A DNA stretch of 64,000 nt from contig UQGJ01000005.1 in NCBI GenBank assembly GCA_900540545.1, positions 1-64,000 on the forward strand, written 5' to 3'. This document shows, in pieces, positions 25,492 through 33,647 of this stretch. The notes under the pieces were generated by a model. That model was not told where the DNA came from. It made no database searches and saw nothing but the letters and a program-made list of their open reading frames with translations. The position numbers and the translations under genes are program-made. The DNA is from an uncultured Eubacteriales bacterium. GTDB taxonomy: Bacteria > Bacillota > Clostridia > Oscillospirales > Oscillospiraceae. Position 1 is the first letter of the stretch, and every line of letters starts with the position of its first letter.

Positions 25492-26214
25492 ATGAAAAAA
25501 AGTACGCCGGCCCAGTGGGGCCTCCGAGTCCTGTTCTATGTGCTGGGCTTGTTTTTCCTGGCCATGGGCGTGGCCTTTTCGGTCAACTCCAACCTGGGCG
25601 TGTCGCCGGTGAACTCCCTGCCCTACGTGGCCAGCCAGGTCCTGGGGACCGCCATGAGCACCTGTGTGATCGTCATCTTCTGCGGCTATATCCTGTTCCA
25701 GGTGCTCATTCTGCGGCGGGAGTTCCGGCCCATCAATCTGCTGCAAATCGTGTTTTCCACCATCTTCGGCTACTTCGTGGATTTCGCCAAGTGGCTGGTG
25801 GGGGACTTCGCCCTGCCTACCTACGCCGGGCAGCTGGCTATGCTGTGCATCAGCATTCTCTTTATCGCCGTGGGGGTGGTCCTCTATATTGAGGTGGATC
25901 TGGTCCCCATGCCCATGGAAGGACTGTCCCTGGCCGTGGCGAAAAAGCTGAACGTGCCCTTCCATAACATGAAGATCATCGTGGACTGCGTGGTGGTGGC
26001 CGCCGGCATCGCCATCTCCTTCCTCTGCCTCCACTCCCTGGTGGGGATTCGAGAGGGGACGGTGATTACCGCCATCGTCACCGGCAAGGTCATGGCCCTG
26101 GTCAAAAAACCGCTCTCGCCCCTGCTGCAGCGGCTCTGCTTCGGTTCCTCCGGCACCGAGACGGAGCAGGAGCTGGAGTTGGAAGCCCTAGAAGGCATGG
26201 ACGAGTCTAAGTAG
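25492..26214 (+). CDS. YczE/YyaS-like integral membrane protein
   Basis: A 240-aa protein with five to six membrane segments and the N-terminal block VNSNLGVSPVNSLPYV typical of the YczE/YitT-like group. The cytosolic tail is acidic (ETEQELELEALEG). AAGGAAG precedes the ATG. It follows the acyl-CoA dehydrogenase by 50 bases and ends before a terminator, so it is probably the third gene of that operon. Function is not established for the family; export or scavenging of an organic acid is possible but not shown. Confidence 0.75.
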   Translation: MKKSTPAQWGLRVLFYVLGLFFLAMGVAFSVNSNLGVSPVNSLPYVASQVLGTAMSTCVIVIFCGYILFQVLILRREFRPINLLQIVFSTIFGYFVDFAKWLVGDFALPTYAGQLAMLCISILFIAVGVVLYIEVDLVPMPMEGLSLAVAKKLNVPFHNMKIIVDCVVVAAGIAISFLCLHSLVGIREGTVITAIVTGKVMALVKKPLSPLLQRLCFGSSGTETEQELELEALEGMDESK

Positions 26215-26223
26215 TATACGACA

Positions 26224-26257
26224 GAGAAAACAGCGCCGCTTGCGACGCTGTTTTCTC
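26224..26257 (+). terminator. Terminator of the CoA-transferase operon
   Basis: GAGAAAACAGCG (26224-26235) pairs with CGCTGTTTTCTC (26246-26257). Confidence 0.7.
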
Positions 26258-26286
26258 GCGTTGCAGGTGGATGAAGGAGGCGCGAT

Positions 26287-27102
26287 ATGGAATTGGCAGA
26301 GTATCTGGCCCAGGTGGACCAGGCCTATGAGAGCCTCTCCGGCCCCGGGCTGGAGGCCCGGCTCCAGAGCCTGCGGTGGGCCTGCCGGTCAGAGTATGGC
26401 CTTAAAAGCGGGCCCTACGCCGCCATGCTCAATGAGCTAGGGGCCTTTTACAAGGGCCAGGGCAAGCTGGAAGATGCCGAAGGCTGCTTTCGGGAGGCCG
26501 TGGACCTGCTGGGAGAGGTCGTGGGACGGATGGACCAGGCCTACGCCACGGCGCGGAACAATCTGGCCGGCGTCCACCGCATGCAGGGCCGCCTCCGGGA
26601 GGCGGAACAGGAGTTCAGCGACTGTCTGAGCCTCTATGGGGTCACTGTGGGGAAGGACAGCCTGCTCTATGCCAGCGGACTGAACAACCTCAGCCTGGTC
26701 TGGCTGGACCGGGGGGACCTGGACCGGGCAGCCCAGCTCCAGGAGCAGGCGGCGGAAATCCTGCGCACCCTGCCGCAGTGCCGGGACGAGCTGGCCGTGT
26801 CCCTGTGCAACCTGGGCGTCCTCCTCCAGCGCCTGGGGCGGCTGGGTCAGGCGGAGGAAAAGCTGACCGCCGCCCTAGAGATGTTCCGCGGAGAATTGGG
26901 GACGGATACCCCCCACTACCACGCCACTCTCAACGCCATGGGGGCGGTCTGCTATACCGCCGAACGCTACCGGGAGGCGGAGGAGTACTTCCGGGCCGCC
27001 GCCGAGGCTGCCGAGAACCTCTACGGTTCCGACCACTGGGAGGCCCGGGCCGCCTGGGAACACGTAGAACTGGCCCGCCGGTCGGTAGGAGAATCGCTGT
27101 GA
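26287..27102 (+). CDS. Tetratricopeptide repeat protein
   Basis: A 271-aa protein made of about five to six TPR units of roughly 42 residues, for example LNELGAFYKGQGKLEDAEGC, ARNNLAGVHRMQGRLREAEQ and LCNLGVLLQRLGRLGQAEEK. The 42-residue spacing matches kinesin-light-chain-like TPRs. No signal peptide. It overlaps the DUF4037 gene by four bases (GTGA), so it is the first gene of a three-gene unit with DUF4037 and DUF4125. A scaffold or peptide-binding role is inferred. Confidence 0.85.
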   Translation: MELAEYLAQVDQAYESLSGPGLEARLQSLRWACRSEYGLKSGPYAAMLNELGAFYKGQGKLEDAEGCFREAVDLLGEVVGRMDQAYATARNNLAGVHRMQGRLREAEQEFSDCLSLYGVTVGKDSLLYASGLNNLSLVWLDRGDLDRAAQLQEQAAEILRTLPQCRDELAVSLCNLGVLLQRLGRLGQAEEKLTAALEMFRGELGTDTPHYHATLNAMGAVCYTAERYREAEEYFRAAAEAAENLYGSDHWEARAAWEHVELARRSVGESL

Positions 27103-28025
27103 AGGGATTAGACCTGTCACGTACCTACTTTGAAGAGGTAGGGCTTCCGGCCCTGGAATCGGCCTGCCCTGGACTCCACGGCCGAATTGCCGCCGGTCTG
27201 GTGGGGGAGGGCTCCGAGTGCCTGGGCTATGACGATGCCCTTTCCCGGGACCACGACTGGGGCCCCGGCTTCTGCCTGTGGCTGACGGGGGAGGACATGG
27301 AGCGCTTTGGCATCCGGGCCAGGGAAGCCTATGACGCACTGCCCAGAGAATACTTGGGGTTTTCCCGGCTGCGGGAGGACCCTATGAGCGCGGGCCGGGT
27401 GGGCGTCTTTTCGGTGGAGGGCTTCTACCGCCGTTTCCTGGAGAGGACCACGCCGCCGGAGACGGCGGTGGACTGGCTGGTCCTGCCGGAACAGGCCCTC
27501 AGTGTGTGCACCAACGGCGCGGTATTTCGGGACGACGTGGGGGCTTTCACCGCCTTTCGGGAGGCACTGCTGTCCTATTACCCGGAGGATGTCCGGCGGA
27601 AGCGGTTGGCCGCCCGGTGCGCCCTGGCGGCCCAGGCGGGGCAGTACAATTTCCCCCGGTGCCTCCAACGGGGGGACCGGGTGGCCGCCCTCCGCGCCCT
27701 GGCCGAGTTTATCGACCACTCCCAGGCGGCCCTGTTCCTGCTGAACCGCCGCTACCGCCCCTATTATAAGTGGGCGCACCGGGCCCTGCTGGACCTGCCC
27801 CTGGGCGGCCGGGCGGCGGCGTCCCTCTTCCAGGCCTTGACTGAAGGGGCGCTGGAGTGGCGGACCTGCCAAGTAGAAGCCATCAGCGCCCTGGTCATCC
27901 GCCTTTTGGGAGAGCAGGGGCTGTCCCAAGAGGACAGCGACTTTCTGCTGCCCCACGCCCGGGCGGTCCAGGCCGGGATTTGTGCCCCGGAGGTCCAGGA
28001 GCTTCCGCTGATGTCATGCCTGTAA
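27099..28025 (+). CDS. DUF4037 domain protein, nucleotidyltransferase-like
   Basis: A 308-aa protein beginning at a GTG that overlaps the TPR stop; AGGAG lies seven bases upstream. The N-terminal part has GEGSECLGYDD followed by SRDHDWGPGF, an arrangement like the acidic metal-binding site of nucleotidyltransferases, then an all-helical region with FIDHSQAALFLLNRRYRPYY. This matches DUF4037. Activity is untested. The overlap with the TPR gene and the 16-base gap to DUF4125 show joint expression. Confidence 0.8.
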   Translation: MKGLDLSRTYFEEVGLPALESACPGLHGRIAAGLVGEGSECLGYDDALSRDHDWGPGFCLWLTGEDMERFGIRAREAYDALPREYLGFSRLREDPMSAGRVGVFSVEGFYRRFLERTTPPETAVDWLVLPEQALSVCTNGAVFRDDVGAFTAFREALLSYYPEDVRRKRLAARCALAAQAGQYNFPRCLQRGDRVAALRALAEFIDHSQAALFLLNRRYRPYYKWAHRALLDLPLGGRAAASLFQALTEGALEWRTCQVEAISALVIRLLGEQGLSQEDSDFLLPHARAVQAGICAPEVQELPLMSCL

Positions 28026-28041
28026 AGGAGATTGATTTAAC

Positions 28042-28689
28042 ATGGATATGGAACTGATACAGCGTCTCGTGCAGACGGAGTGGGAGCTGTTCCAGGCCAC
28101 CCGGAACGAAGGGGGACGGGCCCCCTGTCAGGACGACTACGAGACCTTCCGGGTCATGCGGACGGGGCAGGCCATGGGGTGGTCGGAGGATATGACGGCC
28201 TCCTGGCTCCAGGACCTGGTGGACGCCAAGGCCCAAGGCCGCAACCCGGTGATGGAGAAATACGCCAGAATGATGGCCTTTACCGCCCCGGAGGAGTACC
28301 GGGCCATGGAACCGCTGCTGCCTCCTCTCGAGGCAGATGTCATGGCCCTGGCCCGCCGCCTCACCGACCAGACCGTGGCCTGGGCGGAGGAGGCGGAACA
28401 GCAGTACCCCTACGTGCTGGCCAGCGGGCGGCCGATTCACGCCAGTGCGGACACGCCGACCGTCACCTCTCTGGAGACCTATTGCTACGGGGAACTGCTG
28501 ACCTGCAGCTATCGGACCCTGTCCCTCTTTGAGGCATACTACGGAGAAAAGGACCGAAAGGGAGAAAACCTTTACATTGAGATACAGACCTACACCGCCA
28601 AACTCCTGGGCTATGCCTCCCTGGCGGAGGCGGAGCGGACGCTCTACGCCAATACCCGCTCCTGCTGCCACCAGGACCCGCTGTCATAA
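28042..28689 (+). CDS. DUF4125 family protein
   Basis: A 215-aa mainly helical protein without membrane segments, matching DUF4125 (LVQTEWELFQATRNEGG near the N-terminus and EKYARMMAFTAPEEY in the middle). AAAGGAG precedes the ATG. It is the third gene of the TPR-DUF4037-DUF4125 unit. Function unknown. Confidence 0.78.
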   Translation: MDMELIQRLVQTEWELFQATRNEGGRAPCQDDYETFRVMRTGQAMGWSEDMTASWLQDLVDAKAQGRNPVMEKYARMMAFTAPEEYRAMEPLLPPLEADVMALARRLTDQTVAWAEEAEQQYPYVLASGRPIHASADTPTVTSLETYCYGELLTCSYRTLSLFEAYYGEKDRKGENLYIEIQTYTAKLLGYASLAEAERTLYANTRSCCHQDPLS

Positions 28690-28696
28690 GCCGGAA

Positions 28697-28731
28697 AGGG
28701 GCCGCCCACAGAGATATGTGGGCGGCCCCTT
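28697..28731. terminator. Terminator between DUF4125 and cotJC
   Basis: AAGGGGCCGCCCACA pairs with TGTGGGCGGCCCCTT around a 6-base loop. The T-run is poor. Confidence 0.7.
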
Positions 28732-28751
28732 ATGGCTTGTCCGCTGCTTTT

Positions 28752-29189
28752 CTAAAAAGGTTGTATATGTGAGGTCGCACCATCGGCTGCCATATCCTCC
28801 GTGAGGTCGGCGATAACGTCGCCCTTGACGCCGATGGTGGCGGCGGTCCAGGGGGTGCCGGAAGCGAATTGGGGATAGACGCCCACGCCGTGGTCCACAA
28901 AGTAGGTGTCGAAGCCGGCCAGCCGGGCGTCCTTGTCGGTGACATCCCGGGTGAGCTGATGGACGATGGTAGCCACCATCTCCAGGTGGCCAAGCTCCTC
29001 CACGCCGATGTCCGTCAGCAGCCCCTTGAGCTCGTCATAGGGCATGGCGTAGCGCTGGCTGAGGTAGCGCAGGGAAGCGGCCAGCTCGCCGTCCGGTCCA
29101 CCATACTGACTGATGATGAAGGTGGCCAGCTTGGGGTTGGGGGTCTTGATTTTGATGGGGTACTGGAGCTTTTTCTCGTATGCGAACAT
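28752..29189 (-). pseudogene. cotJC: Truncated manganese catalase-like spore coat protein CotJC
   Basis: The start MFAYEKKLQYPIKIK and the core VEELGHLEMVATIVHQL are typical of CotJC and Mn-catalases. The protein stops after 145 aa, whereas family members have about 190-230. The break falls right after TEDMAAD, where homologues continue with a helix that carries the remaining metal ligands. Here the sequence turns into a short unrelated tail and then the DUF4125 terminator, and no frame restores the missing part. A dinuclear Mn site could not be completed. A GAGAGG ribosome site precedes the ATG at 29189. It follows the cotJA-cotJB fusion by one base. Confidence 0.75.
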
Positions 29190-29190
29190 C

Positions 29191-29649
29191 TTATTTCGCC
29201 TCTCTTTCCGGGTAGTTCCAGGGCCAGGGACTCTTGAGCCAGGTGTAGGTCTTATCCCGGGCCGCGTCCTCCCGCATGACGGGGCCATTGGCCGCGGCGA
29301 AGTCGGCGCGGGCGGCCTGCTCCAGGGCGGTGTACTGCCGGAACAGCTCAAAAGCTTCGCCGTCGGAGGGGTGGGTGTCCAGGTAGAGGGCCAGCTCCTG
29401 GGTGACGAACTCCAGGGCCTGGAGCTCGGTCATGGCGGTCTGGGGCAAGGCGGCGGCCGTGGGCTTCGCCCGGAAGGGGAGATTCAGGCCGGGGTAGAGG
29501 GTGCCGTTGCTGAGGGCATCCATCTGGGAGTAGCGCTTGGAGCCGGTCTGCTGGAAGGGGACATAGGGGATCGCCAGAGGGGCGCACTCGGGCAGGGTGC
29601 CGCAGGCGTCGCCGCAGACGGCGGGATTAGTTCCATTTTCAGGGTACAA
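29191..29649 (-). CDS. CotJA-CotJB fusion, spore coat proteins
   Basis: A 152-aa protein that joins two coat proteins usually encoded separately. Residues from about 28 to 62 match CotJA (PYVPFQ, then a YSQMDALSNGTLYPGLNLPF segment). Residues 70-150 match CotJB (LQALEFVTQELALYLDTHP and a TYTWLKSPWPWN end). Start is a TTG with GGAGG eight bases upstream. The next gene is the truncated cotJC, preserving the usual cotJA-B-C order. Expression in the mother cell during sporulation is known for the family; no sigma-E box was identified with confidence. Confidence 0.8.
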   Translation of the reverse strand: MYPENGTNPAVCGDACGTLPECAPLAIPYVPFQQTGSKRYSQMDALSNGTLYPGLNLPFRAKPTAAALPQTAMTELQALEFVTQELALYLDTHPSDGEAFELFRQYTALEQAARADFAAANGPVMREDAARDKTYTWLKSPWPWNYPEREAK

Positions 29650-29734
29650 ATCGCTTTTCCTCCTTTGCTGATTTGGGAGGGGCGGAATGCCTCTCCGTTC
29701 TATCTTATGCGACAGCTTCCGAAAGGAAACCCAC

Positions 29735-29763
29735 TTTCCAATTTGCGTTTGGTATGCTATAAT
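29735..29763 (+). promoter_or_regulatory. Promoter of the MATE gene
   Basis: TTTCCA (29735-29740), 17 bases, then TATAAT (29758-29763) with an extended TG motif one base before it. Confidence 0.7.
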
Positions 29764-29798
29764 TGACCCCGCAAGTGAAGGAAAGAGGAGAGAAGAGT

Positions 29799-31178
29799 GT
29801 GAGGCGCGAAAATGACCTGGGCAGGGACGACATCAAGGGGCTGGTGCTCCGGGTGGCTCTGCCGTCCATGCTGGCCCAATTTGTCAGCGTGTTTTATAGC
29901 ATTGTGGACCGGATGTATATTGGCAATATCCCGGTCATCGGCGATACGGCTCTGGCCGGCGTGGGCATCTGCGGCCCCATCGTCACTTTGATCGGCGCGT
30001 TCGCCGTGCTGATCGGCGTGGGCGGCTCGCCGCTTATGAGCATCAAGCTGGGGGAGGGCAACCGGGAGGCGGCGGAGCGCATCGTGGCCAACTGCTTCCT
30101 GCTGCTGGCTGTGCTCTCCGTGGCCCTGATGGGGGTGGCCTATCTGCTGAAGGGCCAGATTTTGATGTGGTTCGGCGCCAGTGAAGTGACATTCCCTTAC
30201 GCCAATGAGTACCTCACCTATTACCTGTTGGGCACCGTCTTTGCCCTCATGTCCACAGGCCTCAACCAGTTCATCGTCTGTCAGGGCTTCGCCAACGCGG
30301 GGATGCGTTCCGTACTGCTGGGCGCGGTGCTGAACATCATCCTGGACCCGGTCTTTATTTTCGCGCTGGACATGGGCGTCAGGGGGGCGGCCATTGCCAC
30401 GGTCCTGTCTCAGATGGCCTCCTGTGCCTACGTGCTGCTGTTCCTCTTCGGGCAGAGGCCGCCGGTGCGCATCACCTTCGGCGGGTACAGCCTGCGGGTG
30501 ATACGGTCGGTGCTGACGGTGGGCCTGACCTCCTTCCTCATCATTGGAATCGACAGCGTGATGATCATCGCCATGAACGCCATTCTTCAACGGTACGGCG
30601 GGGCGGAGCAGGGGGACCTTCTAATCACCGCATGTACCATCATGCAGAGCTTCATGCTCATGGTCACCATGCCGCTGGGCGGCATCACAGGGGGGACCCA
30701 GAGCATTTTGGGCTTCAACTACGGCGCCCGCCGCCCGGACCGGGTCCTCCAGGCCCAGAAGTACATCTTTTTGATTTGCGTGATTTTCACCTCTATCATG
30801 TTCCTGGCCGCCCAGCTGATTCCCCAGCTCTTCGTCATGATTTTCAGCCGGGAGCCGGAGGTGGTGGCCCTGGCCTCCATGGCCATCCGCACCTACACCA
30901 TGGGCATCATTCCTCTTGGTATCCAGTATGGTATCGTGGACGGCTTCACCGGCATGGGCGTTATCCAGGCGTCCCTGCCCCTGTCCTTCTGGCGAAAGAC
31001 CCTCTATTTTGTCAGCCTGTTCCTGCTGCCGGCCGCCTTTGGGGCGCAGGCGGTCTTTTTCAGCGGCCCCATCTCCGACTTTGGCGGGACCGCGGTTTCC
31101 GTTCTGGTCTACTTCCTGATTATCAAAAAGGTTTTGGGAAAGCGGATGGCCACGGCGGAGGAAATCCCGTCCGCCTGA
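29799..31178 (+). CDS. MATE family multidrug/cation exporter
   Basis: A 459-aa exporter with twelve membrane segments in two MatE repeats. Family blocks include LVLRVALPSMLAQFVSVFY at the start and GGSPLMSIKLGEGN in the first repeat. The start is taken as the GTG at 29799, which has AGGAG eight bases upstream. A TTG at 29763 in the same frame lies inside the -10 box and cannot be the start. It stands alone after its own promoter. Confidence 0.9.
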   Translation: MRRENDLGRDDIKGLVLRVALPSMLAQFVSVFYSIVDRMYIGNIPVIGDTALAGVGICGPIVTLIGAFAVLIGVGGSPLMSIKLGEGNREAAERIVANCFLLLAVLSVALMGVAYLLKGQILMWFGASEVTFPYANEYLTYYLLGTVFALMSTGLNQFIVCQGFANAGMRSVLLGAVLNIILDPVFIFALDMGVRGAAIATVLSQMASCAYVLLFLFGQRPPVRITFGGYSLRVIRSVLTVGLTSFLIIGIDSVMIIAMNAILQRYGGAEQGDLLITACTIMQSFMLMVTMPLGGITGGTQSILGFNYGARRPDRVLQAQKYIFLICVIFTSIMFLAAQLIPQLFVMIFSREPEVVALASMAIRTYTMGIIPLGIQYGIVDGFTGMGVIQASLPLSFWRKTLYFVSLFLLPAAFGAQAVFFSGPISDFGGTAVSVLVYFLIIKKVLGKRMATAEEIPSA

Positions 31179-31230
31179 CGCATATCCCCCTGGACAGCCT
31201 CATAGAGTGCTGGGAGGGGGTGTCCGCGAT

Positions 31231-31983
31231 ATGAAAAGACGATTCTTGATGCAAGCCTGCTCCTGGTGCATGGTGGGGGCAATCACGCTGGGGACAGCCT
31301 ATTATCTGTTCCTCTGGCGCGGTCCGGCGGTCCAGACCATGACCCGCCCGGCGCGGTTCGGCTCCGCGACCGTGGTCATCGACGCCGGGCACGGCGGAGA
31401 GGACGGGGGCGCGGTCTCGCCCGCCGGGAATGCGGAGAGTAGTGTCAACCTGGCCGTCGCCCAGCGTCTGGACGCCGTCCTGGGCCTCTATGGGGCGGAC
31501 GTGGTCATGCTGCGGACGGAGGACGTGTCCCTGCACGATTCCTCCGCCCAGACCATGCGGGAGCGGAAGGTCTCCGACATCCACAACCGGGTGGCCCTGG
31601 TGGAGGCCGTGCCAAACGCCACGCTCATCAGCATCCACCAGAACTCTTTCCCCAGCGGCCCCCAGTACCACGGCGCCCAGGTGTTCTATGCCAACGGGGA
31701 CTTGAGTATGACCTTCGCCCAGCACACCCAGGAGATTTTGCGGCAGTCGCTGGACCCGGAAAACAGCCGTCAGGCAAAGCTGATCCCGGACACGGTCTAT
31801 CTGATGAACCACATCACCTGCCGCGCCATCCTGGTGGAGTGCGGCTTCCTCACCAATCCGGAGGAGGATGCGCTGCTCCAGACCGGCGGCTACCAGACGA
31901 AGATCGCCGCCGCCCTGGCGGGGGCCTACCTGGGCTACACGGAAGACACGAATTTGGAAGGGGACCTTCCCAATGAAGGCTAA
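31231..31983 (+). CDS. N-acetylmuramoyl-L-alanine amidase (Amidase_3, CwlD-like)
   Basis: A 250-aa zinc amidase that cleaves the muramoyl-alanine bond in peptidoglycan. An N-terminal membrane segment (about residues 10-28) would anchor it facing outward. The Amidase_3 fold begins at VVIDAGHGGEDGG, with the first zinc His and Glu nearby; ISIHQNSF holds another His and LVECGFLTNPEED the catalytic Glu. Size and layout resemble CwlD, which makes muramic-lactam in spore cortex. Its last 11 bases overlap radA. Confidence 0.87.
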   Translation: MKRRFLMQACSWCMVGAITLGTAYYLFLWRGPAVQTMTRPARFGSATVVIDAGHGGEDGGAVSPAGNAESSVNLAVAQRLDAVLGLYGADVVMLRTEDVSLHDSSAQTMRERKVSDIHNRVALVEAVPNATLISIHQNSFPSGPQYHGAQVFYANGDLSMTFAQHTQEILRQSLDPENSRQAKLIPDTVYLMNHITCRAILVECGFLTNPEEDALLQTGGYQTKIAAALAGAYLGYTEDTNLEGDLPNEG

Positions 31984-33343
31984 AACTGTTTTTTACTGCA
32001 CCGACTGCGGTACCGAGACCCCGAAGTGGGTGGGGAAGTGCCCCGGCTGCGGAAGCTGGAACACCATGGTGGAGCAGCCCGCCGAACCGAAGAAAAAGGG
32101 GAGCGGCGCCGCGAAGACCAGCGGGGTCCGGGGCGTGGCTATGAACCGCCCCCGGCCCTTGGCCGAGGTGGAGACCACCGACGAGCTGCGCTTCGACACC
32201 GGGCTCAACGAGCTGGACCGGGTGCTGGGCGGGGGAGCGGTGCAGGGCTCACTGGTGCTGGTGGGCGGCGCGCCCGGAATCGGGAAGTCCACGCTGATGC
32301 TGCAGATTTGCGACAATCTGTGCCGGTTTGCCAAGGTGTTATATGTATCCGGCGAGGAATCCGAGCGGCAGATCAAGCTCCGGGCGGAGCGGCTCAAGGT
32401 CCGCAGCGAGAATCTGTATTTGCTGGCGGAGACCAACCTGGAGGACATTCTGGAGGCGGTCACCGAGCTGAAGCCGGACGTGCTCATCGTGGACTCCATC
32501 CAGACCATGTATAACGGGGAACTGACCACCTCGCCGGGCAGCGTGGGTCAGGTCAAGGACTGCACCATGGCCCTCATGCAGCTGGCGAAAGGGCAGGGGG
32601 TCACGGTTTTCGTCATCGGCCACGTGAACAAGGAGGGCTCCATCGCCGGCCCCAAGGTGCTGGAGCATATGGTGGACTGCGTCCTCTATTTTGAGGGTGA
32701 GCCCCACATGTCCTACCGCATCCTCCGGGCGGCGAAAAACCGCTTCGGAGCCACCAACGAGATTGGCGTGTTCGAAATGGGGGACGACGGCCTCAACGAG
32801 GTGCCCAACCCCTCGGAGACCCTCCTGGCGGGACGCCCCATGGACACGCCGGGCACCTGTGTCACCTGCGTAATGGAGGGAAACCGGCCCGTTTTGGCGG
32901 AAATCCAGGCCCTTTTGGCCCCCACAAATTACGGAAATGCTCGCCGGACCAGCAACGGCTTCGATTATAACCGGGCCATGCTGCTCCTGGCGGTACTGGA
33001 AAAGCGGGGCGGGCTGCTGGTCAGCTCCTGCGACGCCTATCTCAACGTCATTGGCGGCCTGTCGTTGGACGAGCCCGCCGCCGACCTGGCGGCCATTATC
33101 GCCCTGGCTTCCAGTTTCAGGGACAAGCCCGTGCCCGGCAATCTGGCCGCGGTAGGGGAGGTGGGCCTCACCGGGGAGCTGCGGTCGGTCAGTGCCCTGA
33201 GCCAGCGGCTGTCCGAGGTCCAGCGCCTGGGCTTTACCCAGTGCCTGATTCCGGCCCGCAACAGCGGAAAGCTGACGGAGCCGGAGGGCTTACAGCTCAT
33301 CCGCGTCCGAACCATCCGGGAAGCGCTCACGGCCGTGCTGTGA
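31973..33343 (+). CDS. radA: DNA repair protein RadA/Sms
   Basis: A 456-aa RadA, normal length. An N-terminal zinc finger (Cys9, Cys12, Cys23, Cys26) is followed by a RecA-like ATPase with Walker A GGAPGIGKST and the RadA-specific KNRFG motif. The C-terminal third is the Lon-protease-like domain. It helps branch migration in recombination and repair. The ATG at 31973 lies inside the amidase gene, indicating translational coupling. Confidence 0.95.
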   Translation: MKAKTVFYCTDCGTETPKWVGKCPGCGSWNTMVEQPAEPKKKGSGAAKTSGVRGVAMNRPRPLAEVETTDELRFDTGLNELDRVLGGGAVQGSLVLVGGAPGIGKSTLMLQICDNLCRFAKVLYVSGEESERQIKLRAERLKVRSENLYLLAETNLEDILEAVTELKPDVLIVDSIQTMYNGELTTSPGSVGQVKDCTMALMQLAKGQGVTVFVIGHVNKEGSIAGPKVLEHMVDCVLYFEGEPHMSYRILRAAKNRFGATNEIGVFEMGDDGLNEVPNPSETLLAGRPMDTPGTCVTCVMEGNRPVLAEIQALLAPTNYGNARRTSNGFDYNRAMLLLAVLEKRGGLLVSSCDAYLNVIGGLSLDEPAADLAAIIALASSFRDKPVPGNLAAVGEVGLTGELRSVSALSQRLSEVQRLGFTQCLIPARNSGKLTEPEGLQLIRVRTIREALTAVL

Positions 33344-33478
33344 CGCTATCGGCGCTTTTGGAATGAAATTCACGCATGGGTCCTGGTCGCAGGGCGCACC
33401 CGTGGAACCGGCGCGGACCAGGGCGCAGTAGCCGTCCTGTTGATAGACGCAGTCGCTGGTGCAGGCAATGAGGCTCAA
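33290..33478 (-). CDS. Small cysteine-rich protein, unknown function
   Basis: A 62-aa protein with Cys residues spaced as in small clostridial metal-binding proteins: CTSDCVYQQDGYC, then CDQDPCVNFIPK. It starts at a TTG with GGAGG eight bases upstream. The last 54 bases overlap the radA 3' end on the opposite strand. Similar peptides of about 55 residues are common beside radA or xer genes in this group. Metal or Fe-S binding is inferred from the cysteines. Confidence 0.6.
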   Translation of the reverse strand: MSLIACTSDCVYQQDGYCALVRAGSTGAPCDQDPCVNFIPKAPIASQHGRERFPDGSDADEL

Positions 33479-33569
33479 CAAAACCACCTCCAAAGCAGTT
33501 GTGGTTAGTTTGGCCGTCCAGCAGCGGAATATGAATCTTTGGGGAAGGAGGTGTTGAGGGAGACCACTA

Positions 33570-33597
33570 AGTAAACAAAATAAAAATTTTGTTTACT
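33570..33597. repeat. 28-bp dif-like palindrome
   Basis: AGTAAACAAAA-TAAAAA-TTTTGTTTACT has two 11-bp half-sites around 6 bases, the exact geometry of a Xer dif site, and the inverted repeat extends to 12-bp arms. The right half resembles the usual Firmicutes XerD half TTATGTAAACT at 8 of 11 positions. It lies 50 bases before a tyrosine recombinase gene. It could instead be an operator or an AT-rich hairpin. Confidence 0.45.
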
Positions 33598-33612
33598 ATG
33601 GAGGAGGGGGGA

Positions 33613-33637
33613 ACCCCTGAAATCCGTATTCAGGGGT
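33613..33637 (+). promoter_or_regulatory. Stem-loop over the ribosome site of the recombinase gene
   Basis: ACCCCTGAA pairs with TTCAGGGGT around TCCGTATT-type loop bases. The 3' arm holds AGGGG, the only ribosome-binding sequence close to the ATG at 33648, so folding would limit translation. Confidence 0.5.
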
Positions 33638-33647
33638 CTCTCGGCAT

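Noticed and set aside
149..26214. Bacterial microcompartment locus, as often found with GREs
   Set aside because: No shell protein genes, no aldehyde dehydrogenase and no signal-peptide-like N-terminal extension on any GRE.
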